The translations under genes were made by a program, and so were the position numbers. From Panaeolus papilionaceus (Eukaryota; Basidiomycota; Agaricomycetes; Agaricales), in contig JADNRZ010000023.1 in the NCBI GenBank assembly GCA_015501605.1, positions 372,001-436,000 on the forward strand: 64,000 bases of DNA. The letters run 5' to 3'. Numbering within the stretch: the stretch's first letter is position 1; every line of letters starts with the position of its first letter. Positions 34,035 through 47,366 of the stretch are shown here, piece after piece. The notes beneath the pieces were generated by a model, which was not told the DNA's origin, made no database searches, and saw nothing but the letters and a program-made list of their open reading frames with translations.

Positions 34035-36612
34035 ATGTCTTTGCATACCACTCCTCAAGAGCGACAGTACGATATTATCTTTGCCGGAGGTATGTCATTA
34101 GTTTTGCCAATCATATAATTTCCTAATTTGAACCTTAGGTGGACCATGCTCTTGTATTGCAGCGAGTCGTCTTCTCGATGCAGATCCCAACTTGAGAATT
34201 TTAGTCAGTAGTCGACTGGCCCGATGTACTATTTTCCAGGCTTAACAAGTGTCCGACCATAGATTGTGGAGTATGGTTCAGACACAGAAAACATTGCTCG
34301 CCATATTCAACCAGCTCAGTTCATGAGGATGCAAGCAGATCCTGATGTCCTTCATTTTCATGTCGCAAAACCATCCGCCGCTCTTGCTGGTCGATCTCCA
34401 ATCGTCCCAAGCGGCAAGGCGGTTGGTGGAGGTTCCAGTGTTAATTGTGAGATAACCTCATGCGACGTTACAAGGGAGTGCTAAGTGCTTTGTCATGATC
34501 AGTCATGGTTTACACCAGAGCTTCTGCATCCGATTACGATGACTGGGAAACGATTCACGGAAATCGTGGATGGGGATCTGATTCCTTGGTTCCACTATTG
34601 CAGATGGCTGAAACGTATCAAGAGGAAGATACGAACGGGACTCATGGTGCCGTTGGTCCCATTAAAGCCTCTTTCGCACCAGACTTAGTTCAGGTTGGGA
34701 GTGACTTTCTTGACGCCGCAAGAGGCTATGACAAGGAACGTGGCTTCACTGATGACATCAACGGCTTCTACGAGTGTAACAAGTATGGCGTGAGTTTATC
34801 AGGCCCTTCATTTCGGGTATGAATCCATTGACAGCATAGCATAGAAATGGGCTAGATACGTCGACAACACAACCGGCACACGCTCTGATGTGCCTCATCA
34901 CTATATTTACAACAACCCCAACATTGCACGCTTGACGATTTTGACTAGATGTATTGTCGACTCAGTTATTATCGAGTGAGCATCTATTTTTGTTGTGATT
35001 GGCCTTACTTTCTTCTGATCTTCAAGCAGGAACGGGCGCGCAGTTGGAATCAAATATCAGTCCCTTGACAGCACCCAACACGGTGCTAGCAATGTTCGTG
35101 CTAGCCAGATGGTGGTTCTTGGCGCAGGAGCCTTTGGATCTCCAGCCATCCTTGAGAGATCAGGCATAGGGTCCCCAAAAATATTGCAGCAATATGGTAT
35201 ACCTACAGTCGTCGATCTTCCTGGAGTTGGCGAAAACTATATGGGTATATTCCCTTTGTAGTCTTGCCCATACCAATCGTTGACCTATTCTTTTCTAGAT
35301 CACAATCTGATGTTCATCCCATACTATGCATCGCCAGAAGTTGAAACAATGGATGAAATTTTTTATGGAACCCAGGAACAGCTTGACCGTATGTCACCGC
35401 GATTATCACTGGAGCAGGGTCTTAGTTTGACGAAAAAATTCATCAGAACATGCAGAGGTTTGGTCAGAGACACGCAAAGGGTTGATGACTCACAAGTAAG
35501 TGGATGAATTTTTGGGTATTGACAAGTCTCATTTTATGTATGGAAATGTAGCTCCCTCGACGCGGGTATCAAAATGAGGCCAAACGCTAAAGAACTGCAG
35601 GCCATGTCACCGGACATCGACGAATGGTGGAACAATTATTTTTCCATTGCTCCGGACAAGCCCCTTGCCCTTATGTGTTCTATGTCTGCGTTAGTGCACT
35701 TCCCGTCGTCCACGCCCAAGTGGCCATTGTTCTGAGCTTGTCTTCTAGACATGTGGGTGGCGCGCCTCCGTCCCTCACATTTGAGCAGACGTATTTCACG
35801 ATGGCCTATTTCTTGGTAGGTTTTTAAGACTCTCTGTATGTCCCTCAAACCTAACGGACGTCCCAGGGATACCCTGCCTCAACGGGCTACACGCACATCA
35901 CGAGCAATGACCCCACATCTGAGAAGGACTTCCATGCTGGATTCCTTGACAAGTAAAATATTTTCGCCGCTCCATGCTGATAGTTGCTGACCCAACTTTC
36001 TTAGCCCCGCCGATGTCGCCTCTTTGAGGTGGGCGTACAAGAAAACGCGTGAACTCGCACGGCGGATGGCGTGTTATCGAGGGGAACCACTTCACGCACA
36101 TCCAACATTTAACTCAGGTTCCGCAGCGATTGTTCACACCGTCGATAAACCCCACAGCGGAGACGAGCCTGACATTGTGTATACAGCAGAGGATGACAAG
36201 TGCATCGATGATTTCACGCGTTTGAAAGGCGAGTGTTCCGAAAAAGAGAGAGGGAGCTGCTCGTTGACCGATAATATTCCTTTCAGTTGCGACTACATGG
36301 CATTCCGTAAGACCCCATTGGTAACACGACTCGTTATGCTCTGACTTTAATTTGACAGTGCGGTACTTGCGCCATGAAGCCTCGCGAGAAAGGAGGGGTT
36401 GTAGATGAGCGATTGAACGTTTATGGTGTCCAGGGTTTGAAGGTTGCAGGTGCTGAATGCCATCAAGTCTTCGATTGCCAGACGCGCTTACCATTTGATC
36501 AGATTGCAGTATTTTCCCTGGAAATGTGGGCGCTAATACATACAATACTGCCATTGCAATCGGAGAGAAGGCTGCAGTATTGATTGCGCAGGACATTGGG
36601 CTGAAAGCCTAA
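34035..36612 (+). CDS. GMC alcohol oxidase (AA3_3-like), tandem copy 1
   Basis: Intron-rich gene for a roughly 600-aa FAD-dependent GMC oxidoreductase. It starts MSLHTTPQERQYDIIFAGGG, with the FAD-binding βαβ (GGGPCSCIAASRLL), then VPSGKAVGGGSSVN and the signature YTRASASDYDDW. Next come RSDVPHHYIY, GAGAFGSPAILERSGIG, VVDLPGVGENYM and KKTRELARRMACYRGE. It closes with TTWHSCGTCAMKPREKGGVV (catalytic His) and GANTYNTA (catalytic-site Asn), ending IGLKA. Relatives oxidise short-chain primary alcohols such as methanol to aldehyde, producing H2O2. No signal peptide and no SKL-type PTS1 are present. The intron at 36239-36286 is GC-AG. All exons I checked join in frame, so the gene looks functional. 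Substrate is inferred. Confidence 0.85.
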
Positions 36613-37064
36613 GGGTTTAAACAGGGTATGTGACTCCCATGTGTGCCACACGATTGCACGTCTCATCGTTATCATAGGACCGATGGGACCAGGGTTCAAG
36701 ACGATCAATACAATTTAGTAGCTTCAATACGAACATATGACACGCAGATTGGATTCTCGCAATGTCTTCATGAGCGAGAAAGACCTTGAGTCCGCGCAAT
36801 TAGTCAGTCTCAGCCATATGAGCGCATGTAATTAGCCTTACTCGCGCTGCCCGCAGCAAACGGGTAGCCGGTTATGCCAAGTTCTGTGACTATAGGCTGT
36901 CGAGATCTGCCATTGGGAAACAGCCTCTGGAGATAAGCCTTGCTTCGTATCAGGATCATCTCAACCGACTTTTCCGGAAGAATTTGTGGGATTTTCCGAA
37001 CGTTCACACCCTTTCAGCTGAAATGCAACGTGCCATGAAGTGCACCAGAAGTTGGGGATAGTGG
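36613..37064. other. Spacer between alcohol oxidase copies 1 and 2
   Basis: Holds the 3' flank of copy 1 and the promoter of copy 2. No credible ORF. Confidence 0.4.
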
Positions 37065-37076
37065 TATATATAAATA
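37065..37076 (+). promoter_or_regulatory. TATA box of alcohol oxidase copy 2
   Basis: TATATATAAATA ends about 47 bp before ATG 37124. Confidence 0.55.
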
Positions 37077-37123
37077 CGAGCCATCTTGACAGCCATTTAC
37101 CCCTCAATGTTTTATCTTTCTCT

Positions 37124-39794
37124 ATGATGTCCAACAGCGCCGAATACGACATCATTTTTGCTGGGGGTAAGTTGTTTTCTTTGGACTGTGTGCGTGAAGC
37201 AGGCTGAAAATTATCATAGGAGGACCCTGTTCTTGCATCGCAGCAAGTCGTCTGCTCGAAGCAGACTCCAGTTTGAAAATTCTTGTATGCATCTTATTTC
37301 ATTCATTGCTTGATGAACTGACTCGCTGATCAACATCAATATCATACACTTACAACCAGATTATCGAATGCGGGGAGCATACCCACAACATTGCTCGCCA
37401 TATTCAACCTGCTCGGTACATGGGACTGCTGGTTGACCCTACAGTCTTTCATTACCACGTCGGGAAGCCGTCGCCGTCTCTCGGTGGACGTTCCCCCATT
37501 GTTCCTAGCGGAAAGACCGTTGGTGGAGGTTCGACCGTAAACTGTGAGTGCATCCTGACTCCTGGGTCTCTGCCGAGTTTGTTAAAATGTACATCGACCA
37601 GTTATGGCATACACTAGAGGAGCTGCCTCAGATTACGATGACTGGGAAACAATTCACGGGAATAAGGGGTGGGGCTCCAGTTCCCTTATCCCATTGCTAA
37701 AGGAGGTGCAATGTGTTCCTACTTCGGCGTGACAATGTGCCACGGTTTAATCGATGGGTATACATAGGCCGAAACGTATCAAGAAACAGACTTCAATGGA
37801 ACGCATGGCTCTCAGGGACCCATCAAGGTGTCATTTGCCCCAGATATGGTCCAACTCGCAGACGCGTTTCTCGACGTTGCCAAAAGATATGACAAAGGAC
37901 GAGAGCCGACTAACGACGTCAATGGGTTCTACGAATGCAACAAATACGGGGTGCGTGTATCTCGTGTTCATTTAATTTGATATACATCTTGTTCTAATAC
38001 CATATTACAGAGATGGGCAAGGTACGTTGATAAGGACACTGGACGTCGTTCCGATGTACCGCACCACTACATCTACAGAAAACCTGAGAACCCCAATCTC
38101 ACCATTATCACGAAGAACGTAGTGGACACAGTTATCATCGAGTGAGAATCTTCACTGATCTGTTTCCAGAATTAGTGTTGATTCGTTGTTCAAGGAGCGG
38201 TCAGGCTGTCGGTGTAAGGTGCCGAAGCTTGGATGATCCCAACGCCTCAACATTGTCCGCTCGCGCAGCCAAGTTGGTAGTACTTGGTGCTGGCGCGTTC
38301 GGATCTCCAGCTATCCTCGAAAGGTCGGGTATCGGTTCATCCAGAATTTTGAAACAACTCGGAATCCTTCAGCTTGTCGACTTGCCTGGCGTTGGAGAAA
38401 ACTACATGGGTATGGCGAACCTTCGATTAGCTTTGTGCTACCTCCTCATTTACCTCGACATTTTAATTGTAGACCACCTGACGTCCCACAGCGAGTATCT
38501 CGGTACTCCTGAGATAGAAACCCTGGATGAAATCATTTACGCAGATACAGAAAGCGTTGAACGTATGTGATAAAGCTTCGACGTGAATGAAGATGCTAAA
38601 AACCTCCATCAGGGCACGAAAAGGTCTGGTCGGAAACTGGAAAGGGCCTAATGGCGCACAAGTACGCACAAACCTTATCCACCATTACATTCACCCAGTA
38701 TTCAACCGCGTTTATTCTCCCCAAACAGCGGGCTTGACGCGATGGTTAAGATGAGACCAGATATGAAAGACCTAAAAGCCATGTCTCCGGACCTGGATGA
38801 ATACTGGAGTCAATACTTCGAAGGTTCTCCAGACAAACCCCTCATGTGCCTATATCCTTTAGCGTCTGTTCATTTATTGGCCTTCCCCCCGTTTTTCTGA
38901 CAAACATCTAGTTTCGGAGTTGGAAGATCTCCACCGATAAATTTTTCAGAGAAAATCTTCGGACTATCATTCTTATTGGTGCGTCTGTTTCTCTCCGTTA
39001 TATTGATGCACTGAAGGAACTGTGTTGTGTAGGCTTACCCTGCCTCGACTGGCTACATTCATATTGCTAACAAAGATGCAGCTGCGCCACAGAAAGACTT
39101 TCATCCAGGATTCCTGGATCAGTGAGTACAATGTTCCATCATAGCAAGTATGTTAACATGGTTATTTTGAAAGTCCGGCAGATGTTGCAGCAGTGCGTTG
39201 GATCTATAAAAAGAGCCGCGAATTTGCACGCCGCATGAAGTGTTATCGAGGAGAAAATGCAGCTAACCACCCCACTTTTGATGCACCCTCACTCGCGGCG
39301 ATTGTTCCCAACGACACCCCCCGTGACTGCAATGAACCCGAGATTGTGTATACAGCAGAAGACGACAAGCGTATCGACGAATACTTCCGTAAAAGAGGTG
39401 AGCATGAATTGCTTCGAAGGATACAGCGTGAACTAACAGCGATCTCGATTAGTCCAAACCGCTTGGCATTCGGTAAGATAATCGACGCACGTATTGATGT
39501 GGCTCAATTTTGACTATTTACTTCTCTCATACAGTGTGGGACATGCGCAATGAAACCACGAGAGAAAGGTGGCGTCGTTGATGACCGATTGAATGTGTAC
39601 GGTGTTCGAGGACTGAAAGTAGCAGGTAAGTGACAGTTTTGTGTTGAGGGTACCTGTGATATCTCATTATTCGATCAGACTGCAGTATTTTTCCTGGGAA
39701 TGTTGGTGCCAACATTTACAACACTGCTATTGCAATTGGGCAGAAAGCCGCAGTGTTAATCGCAGAGGACCTTGGACTGAGGGTTGGAGCGTGA
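37124..39794 (+). CDS. GMC alcohol oxidase (AA3_3-like), tandem copy 2
   Basis: Starts MMSNSAEYDIIFAGG (a second in-frame ATG at 37127 is equally possible). It has the family landmarks in order: FAD-binding GPCSCIAASRLLEADSSLKIL, VPSGKTVGGGSTVN, MAYTRGAASDYDDW (a Gly replaces the usual first Ala-Ser pair), GRRSDVPHHYIY, GAGAFGSPAILERSGIG and GVGENYM. KVWSETGKGLMAH, YPASTGY, FARRMKCYRGE, TAWHSCGTCAMKPREKGGVVDD and GANIYNTA follow. It ends LGLRVGA. The gene is split by about 15 short introns and no disabling change was found. It presumably encodes a peroxisomal or cytosolic H2O2-forming alcohol oxidase like its neighbours. Confidence 0.85.
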
Positions 39795-40316
39795 CGGCTG
39801 ACCGGCACAGGTCGTGTCTAGGTAGTGTTCTCACTAATATGTCAGGCCCAGTGGATATATGAAGTTTCTGGGTTCTTCGAACTTTTTATCAAATATCGTT
39901 GCCCTTAAGTATTCGAAACGACTCTCTGTTGTTTTTCGCAAGACTGGGGTATCATCCTGGTTCATGAACATTTCAGGATACACCTCTTTTTGGCACAGAC
40001 CTTTTTGATCGTTAATGCTGAGCGTTACACTCACACTCAACGGGGGACAATGTCCAATTGAGCCGGCGTTTTTCATGACCACGGCCTCGCTCGTGGCGCC
40101 TTTCTACAAATCTCACTCTCTCCCCAGGAAGCAGAAAACTCGCAGCAGGGCCAGCCTGTCGGTATCTCAGGTTAATAATAGCTCAGGAAAACCGGGCATC
40201 GTGGTGCTATCTGACAAGGTATCAGTGTCTGAGTCGTGGAGGGCCAGGGGTTCACTGTCAAACGCCTTGATACCCCCTCGGTCAATCTTTGGGGAAAGAG
40301 TTCAGTGTGAAGCCAG
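39795..40316. other. Spacer between alcohol oxidase copies 2 and 3
   Basis: Non-coding by inspection; includes the copy 3 promoter. The 111-aa ORF overlapping its right part crosses the TATA region and is not credible. Confidence 0.4.
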
Positions 40317-40328
40317 TATAAATAAATA
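40317..40328 (+). promoter_or_regulatory. TATA box of alcohol oxidase copy 3
   Basis: TATAAATAAATA ends about 54 bp before ATG 40383. Confidence 0.55.
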
Positions 40329-40382
40329 CTGGCCGTGTCCCATGGATTGATCAAACATTTGAAGAGTTATCAGCCCAAAGTC

Positions 40383-43027
40383 ATGGCTATACAGTCTGAG
40401 TACGACATTATTTTCGCTGGCGGTAATATCGCTTACCATTGAAGTCGTTACAAGTGGTTGATGTGTTGATTCTACTTAGGTGGGCCTTGCGCATGCATAG
40501 TGGCTAGTCGTTTAATCGCAGCAAATCCCGATACCAGGATTTTGGTACGTACTATACATCATCGCTCTTTAACACCAGTGCAAGCTCATGGAACTACCTC
40601 AAGATCATTGAATGCGGAGAGCATACCCTCGAAGTTGCTCAACACGTCCAGCCTGCTCGGTTCATGAGTATGCTTCGAGGTCCAACAAGCACAGTCTTTT
40701 ATCGCCATGTCGGAAAGCCATCAGACTCATTAGAAGGCCGCTCCCCCATCGTCCCCAGTGGTAGGGCTATGGGGGGAGGTTCGAGCGTGAATTGTAAGTA
40801 ACTTTGATACCGTCTCTATTGTCTGGTCGTGAACGGTATAATCCTGCTCAGGGATGGCATATACTCGCGCGTCTGCATCGGATTACGATGATTGGGAGAC
40901 CATTCATGGAAACAAGGGGTGGGGATCTGATTATCTCATCCCATTGCTTCGAAAGGTATCTTCGCCTCTGTAATATCTCTGATGTCCTAAATCTTACTTG
41001 AACACGAAACAGGCTGAAACGTATCAAGACAAGGGCATTAGTGAACTACATGGCTCCAGAGGACCTATTAAAGTGTCGTTTGCTTCCGATTTGAATCAAG
41101 TCGGAAAGGACTTTTTGGATGCTGCCAGCAGATACGACAACGCGCGAGAGCTGACGGAGGACGTCAATGCATTTTATGAGTGTAACAAATATGGGGTGGG
41201 TATACGTTGGCTTTGTGATGTATAATGTCCGCTAATTTATTGACCAACATAGAAATGGGCAAGATACATTGACAAAGATTCAGGAAGGCGTTCCGACGTT
41301 CCTCACCACTACATTTATAACAAGCCCGGGAATTCAAATTTGACCATTCTGACGAAATCGCTCGTGGACACAATCATTATCGAGTGAGTCTGATTAACTA
41401 TGTCAGTGCTTCGACCGTATTTTCTTCCCTCTAACAGGGATGGTCAAGCCGTGGGTGTGCGGTATTACAGCCTGGAAAACCCCGAAGCCGGGGTCACATT
41501 CAAATGTGCATCAAAGCTCGTCGTGCTTGGTGCGGGAGCTTTTGGATCGCCCGCCATCCTGGAAAGATCGGGGATAGGTTCTGCAAAGGTTTTACAGCCG
41601 CTTGGAGTTCCACAAATCGTTGACTTGCCTGGTGTTGGGGAGAACTATATGGGTATGGTGATACTTGGTTTCAAGGTTTCCGCAAACTTTAACCTGTTTT
41701 ACGAGATTGTAGACCATGTTACCTCTTTCTCTGCGTATCTTGGTCCTCCAGAGCTGGAAAACATGGACGAAATATTTTATGGGGATGAAGATCGTATCAA
41801 GCGTAGGTGAAAAGGTTCAACCCAATGAACAACGTTTAATACCTGAATCCTTTGGTCAGATCATGAATCAGTGTGGTCGGAAACGGGCAAGGGCTTGATG
41901 GCGCACAAGTATGTGATAGTTTGCTATTAAAATAGGCGTTCGAGACATCTGTGGACGCTCATTTACACCTCATTTGTCAGCGGGCTAGACGCCATGATAA
42001 AGATGAGACCGGATGAAACAGATTTGCAAGCCATGTCACCTCACCTCGACGAATATTGGAATCAGTACTTTGAGCGCTCTCCAGACAAGCCCCTTGTGGT
42101 TTTATTCACTACAGCGTTCGTCAAAGGCACCCTGTCTTGTTGTACCTCACTCTGACAACGTGTTAGTTTTTCAATGACAGCGAAAGGAGCTTATGCCCTT
42201 TTCTCGTTCCTGGTAACGGGTTCCCACATACATACTCTCCCTTCTCAGGCGCTAACCACTTTGACTACGCACCTCATAGGCATACCCTGCGGCTACTGGG
42301 CACACCCATATTGTGAGCAAGGAAGGACTTACTCTAGAGAGAGACTTCCATCCAGGTTTTCTTGACCAGTAAGTGCAATTATGATCAGAAGTAAAGGGAC
42401 AAAGTAAATTCCATACAGCCCAGCGGATGTTGCAGCAACTCGCTGGATCTATAAGAAGTCCCGCGAACTTGCACGCCGTATGGACTGCTATCGAGGAGAG
42501 GATCCGCTTTCCCACCCAGCGTTTGATCCCTCTTCCCCTGCAGCGGTTGCTCTCGCTGATACACCCAAGGGATGTGATGACCCTGAGATTGTCTATAGCA
42601 AGGAGGATGACGAACGTATTGACGAACACATGCGCAAAACAGGTGAACACCATTTTGGACTCCAGTATTTTGAACACATAACAATTAACACATTCCTTTG
42701 CAAGTTTCGACCACAGGTCATTCAGTGCGTAAAATCTACAAGGGCAAAATGTTTGCGATTCTAACCTCCATTTAACAGTGCGGTACTTGCGCCATGAAGC
42801 CCCGGGAACAGGGTGGGGTGGTTGATGATCGATTGAACGTATATGGTATTCGAGGTCTGAAGGTCGCAGGTAATGTAGTGATAAAGCTGATTGGTATTTA
42901 ACCAAATTCTATTCCAGATTGTAGTATCTTCCCTGCTAACGTAGGCGCCAATACTTACAACACCGCAATTGGTATCGGTGAGAAGGCTGCGATACTGATT
43001 GCAGAGGATTTAGGGTTGAAGCTTTGA
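40383..43027 (+). CDS. GMC alcohol oxidase (AA3_3-like), tandem copy 3, active-site Trp lost
   Basis: Starts MAIQSEYDIIFAGG, with GPCACIVASRLIAANPDTRIL, VPSGRAMGGGSSVN, MAYTRASASDYDDWETIHGN, GRRSDVPHHYIYNKPG, GAGAFGSPAILERSGIG, GVGENYM, SVWSETGKGLMAHN and LARRMDCYRGE. It ends EDLGLKL. In the other copies the catalytic His is preceded by Trp (TWHSCGTCAM). Here the codons at 42713-42721 read ACA GGT CAT, giving TGHS, as if a compensating indel pair had altered the site. The acceptor just before is AAG instead of CAG. The frame remains open, so the protein may fold but have altered activity. Other landmarks are intact. Confidence 0.82.
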
Positions 43028-43780
43028 AAGCTAGCCAGCATTTTCTAAAAAATTTGAGGTCCTCTGTAGATTCTGATTCACTGAACCTTTGATCATACTC
43101 TAGAAGTTCACATGAAGCTACTAAGAAAAGTCCATGCATGTGGTTAACCCCTATCTTTTAACTAGTGAACTTAAGAACACATTGCGTCACCTGTTTGCGG
43201 TCTTGGGGTCCTTCAACTCGAACCTCTTTCTCACTCATATTTCTACTAGTTCTAGGTCGTTCAAACGGTCAACCACTACCTTGTAGGCGTGGGATGGTCC
43301 GTTGGGGCTCCAGAACCCCAGCCCACGGGAAAGATGCCAGAGCGATTCATTTGCTGCCCAGGATTCAAAGCCGTTGCGCTTCGATCGCGTTCATCGATTT
43401 TACCTGCGCACTTTTAAGTAATAGGTACGATAACATGTCTGAAAAACGTTATCTATATTTACCCAATGCCATAATCGGCGGAAGAACTTCCCAAATCCAC
43501 GTCATTATCTCGACTTTTAAATTGGACGCGGAAGAATCATAACCGTGTGTATTCATGTGTTTCGTTAGCATCAATCGATAAAACACAATTTTATCTTGAT
43601 TCACTGTCTGCGACGATAGAACATAATTCTATACTGATGTGTAAACCTGCCTAATAACCGGACCACCTGTGAGTCTGGTGGAATTTGTGTGGCAGCAGAG
43701 TGGGATGGGCCTTCGTCCAAGCACACGGGACGTCGGCCTAATTAATGAATGTTTGGGGGTGATAGGTTAAGGAATCGGCC
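43028..43780. other. Spacer between alcohol oxidase copies 3 and 4
   Basis: Non-coding by inspection. The part from about 43250 on is similar to the upstream region of copy 5 (46840-47366), including a shared ATAATCGGCGG motif at about 43471 and 47070. Confidence 0.45.
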
Positions 43781-43789
43781 TATAAAAAG
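43781..43789 (+). promoter_or_regulatory. TATA box of alcohol oxidase copy 4
   Basis: TATAAAAAG lies 55 bp before ATG 43836, preceded by CGGCC. Confidence 0.55.
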
Positions 43790-43835
43790 TGTTCTATATG
43801 AGTGTCAATAGAGCCATCTATTCAACCCTCCCAGA

Positions 43836-46564
43836 ATGTCTGATCAGCCTGTATACGACATAATCTTCGCTGGTGGCATGTATCCCTCTCATATGAATGA
43901 CTCCAGCCATGCTGATGGTATCCTCAGGAGGACCATGTTCTTGCATCGCTGCTAGCCGCCTACTTGGTGCAAATTCAAAGCTCAAGATTCTGGTGCGTTA
44001 AATACCTCCATCCGCTCTTTCTAACATGTCAACGGTAAGGTTTGCACGATTAAGATCATCGAATATGGGGCTCATACCCGCAATGTTCCTCACCACATTC
44101 AACCTGGTAGGGTTCTGCGCATGTTTGATGATCCTACAGTCTTCCATCTCCACGCTGGAAAGCCATCACAAGCACTCAGAGGGCGAGCCCCCATCGTTAC
44201 TAGTGGCAAGGCCTTGGGCGGAGGCTCAAGCGTAAATCGTAACCATGTTCTGTGTTGGCGTATGCCCCCTTCAGCGCTAAACCCCTTCTTTAGTTATGGC
44301 GTATACTCGAGCATCTGCTTCTGATTATGATGACTGGGAAACTGTTCATGGAAATAAAGGATGGGGTTCGGAGTCATTGATTCCATTGATTCAAAAGGTA
44401 GAGCTTCATTTATGTGAGCCGTTGCGTTGGCTCACAGAAAGGTACTACAGGCAGAAACATATCAAGAACGCGATGTGAATGGCACGCATGGCTCTAACGG
44501 ACCGATCAAGGTGTCGTTCTTGTCGGAAGTACTTCCAACGGCAAAGGACTTCCTGGATACTGCCCGACAATACGATACAACACGGGAGTCGACAGAAGAC
44601 GTCAATGGATTTTATGAATGCAACAAATACGGGGCATGTGTCTTAGGCTTTATTAGACTAAAAGGGAGCGCTAACATGATGTACTAGGAATGGGCAAGAT
44701 ATATAGATAAAGAGACAGGTCGTCGCTCGGATGTACCGCATCACTACATTTACAACAGACCTGAAAATACCAACCTGACTATCCTTACGAAATCAATCGT
44801 GGATAGCGTTATTATCGAGTGAGTCTGTCATTATGCTACTCAACACCGCCTTGATAAATTAACACAAACTTCGAAGGGACGGTAAAGCTGTTGGCGTCAA
44901 GTATCATAGCCTCGAGAACCCTGAGGGTGGGTTTACCTCTGTTCGCGCAACGAAGCTCGTTGTACTCAGCGCTGGTGCTTTTGGATCTCCCGCTATTCTG
45001 GAGAGGTCGGGTATTGGCTCTGCAAGGGTATTGGAACCGCTTGGTATTCCACAGGTCGTTGACCTGCCTGGTGTGGGCGAGAATTACATGGGTACGCCGA
45101 TATCTCTGATGCCTCGATCGAAACCTTATCTTATTGCTGCTCTTTTAAATTTATAGACCACATATTGTGCTGCACTGGGTATCGCGGTGATCCAGATATT
45201 AAGACCATGGACGAACTCTATTTTGGAGACGAAGACTCGGAGAACTTCAAACGTGAGTCATAAACTCCTACTGAGAGGCCAGCATCCTCAGAGATACCGA
45301 TGATGTACCCCAGACCATGAACGGATTTGGTCCGAAACTGGACAAGGCCTGATGGCACATAAGTATGTAAACTTACTTTCCGCTGCAACGATTACAATTA
45401 TGTCCCCGTAAGCGCGGATGGACTAACTACACGATCTTTCCTCTCCTCATCAGCGGAGCCGATGTGGTTATCAAACTGAGGCCCGACGCAAAGGATTTGC
45501 AAGTCATGTCGCCGCAACTCGATGAATACTGGAAGAATTACTTCGAGCCTGCTCCCGATAAGCCCCTTGTGCTTTTCTACTGTCTCTCGTATGATATGTC
45601 CCTTTCTATCTGTACAACTCATCGCTCATTCTGGCGTGGACATACAGGTTCAGAGTGTTGGTTGATCGATCAATACCCATCGATCTTGAAGAAAAGTTTT
45701 ATGGCATCTGGTTCTTCCTCGTAAATAATCCTTCCTTACTTTCTTGTTTCTGTCACTAAAATGTGGATGGTATTCAAGACTTATCCTGCCTCTACTGGAT
45801 ATACGCATATCGTCACCAAAGATGCGACTTCAACGCAGAAGGACTTCCACCCGGGATTCTTGGACCAGTAAGTCACTGGATTCGTACCACTTAAAATTGT
45901 AATTGAAACAGGTGTTCCTCGTTCTATACAGCGAAGCAGATGTAGCCACAGCTCGTTGGATATATAAGAAGAGTCGCGAACATGCGCGACGAATGAACTC
46001 ATACCGAGGAGAAGACGCATCGTGTCACCCTACATTTGGGGCCGGCTCGTCAGCAACGGTGCTCTCTTACGACACTCCTCGGGCGTGTGACGTTCCTGAA
46101 ATTCATTATACCATGGAAGACGACAAGTGTATCGACGAATACATGCGTAAATCAGGTGAGTAGGAATTGCTTCGAGTTTTAGTAAAGTCAAGTGCCAGCA
46201 TAATTTGACGGCGAATTTTGAACAGTTCAAACAAGCTGGCATTCGGTAAGATTGTCTGAGCGATGACCTGTTGATTGTATATGCTCACTTTTCTTCGATT
46301 TGATTTCTAGTGCGGCACATGTGCTATGAAACCGCGCGAAAAGGGAGGGGTCGTTGATGAGCGTTTGAATGTTTATGGTGTTCGAGGGCTCAAAGTTGCT
46401 GGTATGGACCCACAGGCTCGTTACATGAAGTGTCCCTGACTAATAGTCCAATAGATTGCAGTATCTTCCCTGGTAATGTGGGTGCCAACACATACAATAC
46501 TGCTATTGCCATTGGAGAGAAGGCCGCTGTGTTGATTGCAGAGGATCTGGGGTTGGCATTGTAA
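43836..46564 (+). CDS. GMC alcohol oxidase (AA3_3-like), tandem copy 4
   Basis: Starts MSDQPVYDIIFAGG; intron 1 (43876-43927) is GC-AG. Landmarks: GPCSCIAASRLLGANSKLKIL, VTSGKALGGGSSVN, MAYTRASASDYDDWETVHGN, GPIKVSFLSEVLPTAKDFLD, GRRSDVPHHYIYNRPEN, SAGAFGSPAILERSGIGSAR, GVGENYM, YKKSREHARRMNSYRGEDAS, QTSWHSCGTCAMKPREKGGV and GANTYNTA. It ends EDLGLAL. The frame is intact across its many short introns. It is closest to copy 5 throughout and in both flanks. Same predicted activity as the rest of the array; the C-terminus has no classical PTS1. Confidence 0.85.
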
Positions 46565-47366
46565 TTTGTGAGGCCATGACCCCTAAAAAGCCTCCAACCT
46601 GAAACTTCAAACGAGCATGTCAATGTTATAAAACTAAACCACTTTTTTTTAATTTAATCCATTTACCGGATAAAATATAATCTACGAGACCGCATACTGA
46701 GGACCCTACTTGGTTGAGATTTCTTCACCTCATTAGGTGCCAGTAGCCCCTATGTTCGGTTCATCAAACAAAACTTGCTTATATAACGCGTCAACTATTC
46801 CCGAAAATTTTCTTCCTTCATGTGCATCTAGTACATGTCATATACCTTCTCAACCACTGCCTTTAGCCACGGGTGGGCCGCTGGGCTGCGGTGCTCTAGT
46901 CGACAGAACGTGGTTTGTTTGTTACCACAGGTTCAAAGGCAATTGTACATCAATCGTGTCTATATGCCTCCAATTTACCAACTTCAGCCTAAAAGGATTT
47001 TGTTTGAGCACTTTCGAGCCATTGGTATCTTATCACACTCAAGAAAAGGCTGTCCACGTTTCCCAATGTCATAATCGGCGGACCCACTTTTCGAATCCAC
47101 CATTTAATCTTAACTTCTGGACTCTCAACAGGGTGGAAGCATCATGTCGTATGCATATACAATTCGTCTGTTTTGTTCGCATCAAACAATAGAACACGAT
47201 TCCATTGTAGCTTCTGCTGTCTTCGATGCTAGGACACCATTCTATACGTGTCAAACTCCTTATTGGATCATCCACTAGGCTGGTGAAACTTGTGTGGCAA
47301 GAGCCTTCTACAACACACACGGAATGTCGGACCTTAACAAATCTTTGGGGATGCCAGGCATGGGCC
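46565..47366. other. Spacer between alcohol oxidase copies 4 and 5 (duplicated flank)
   Basis: The first ~190 bp (3' flank of copy 4, for example GTCAATGTTATAAA and TTGAGATTTCTTCACCTCA) recur after copy 5 at 50150-50330. The rest resembles the upstream region of copy 4. The 151-aa ORF here is not credible, because it spans conserved non-coding promoter sequence. Confidence 0.5.

Noticed and set aside
46737..47192. 151-aa ORF between alcohol oxidases 4 and 5
   Set aside because: It lies across duplicated promoter/flank sequence and the equivalent region before copy 4 does not preserve the frame.
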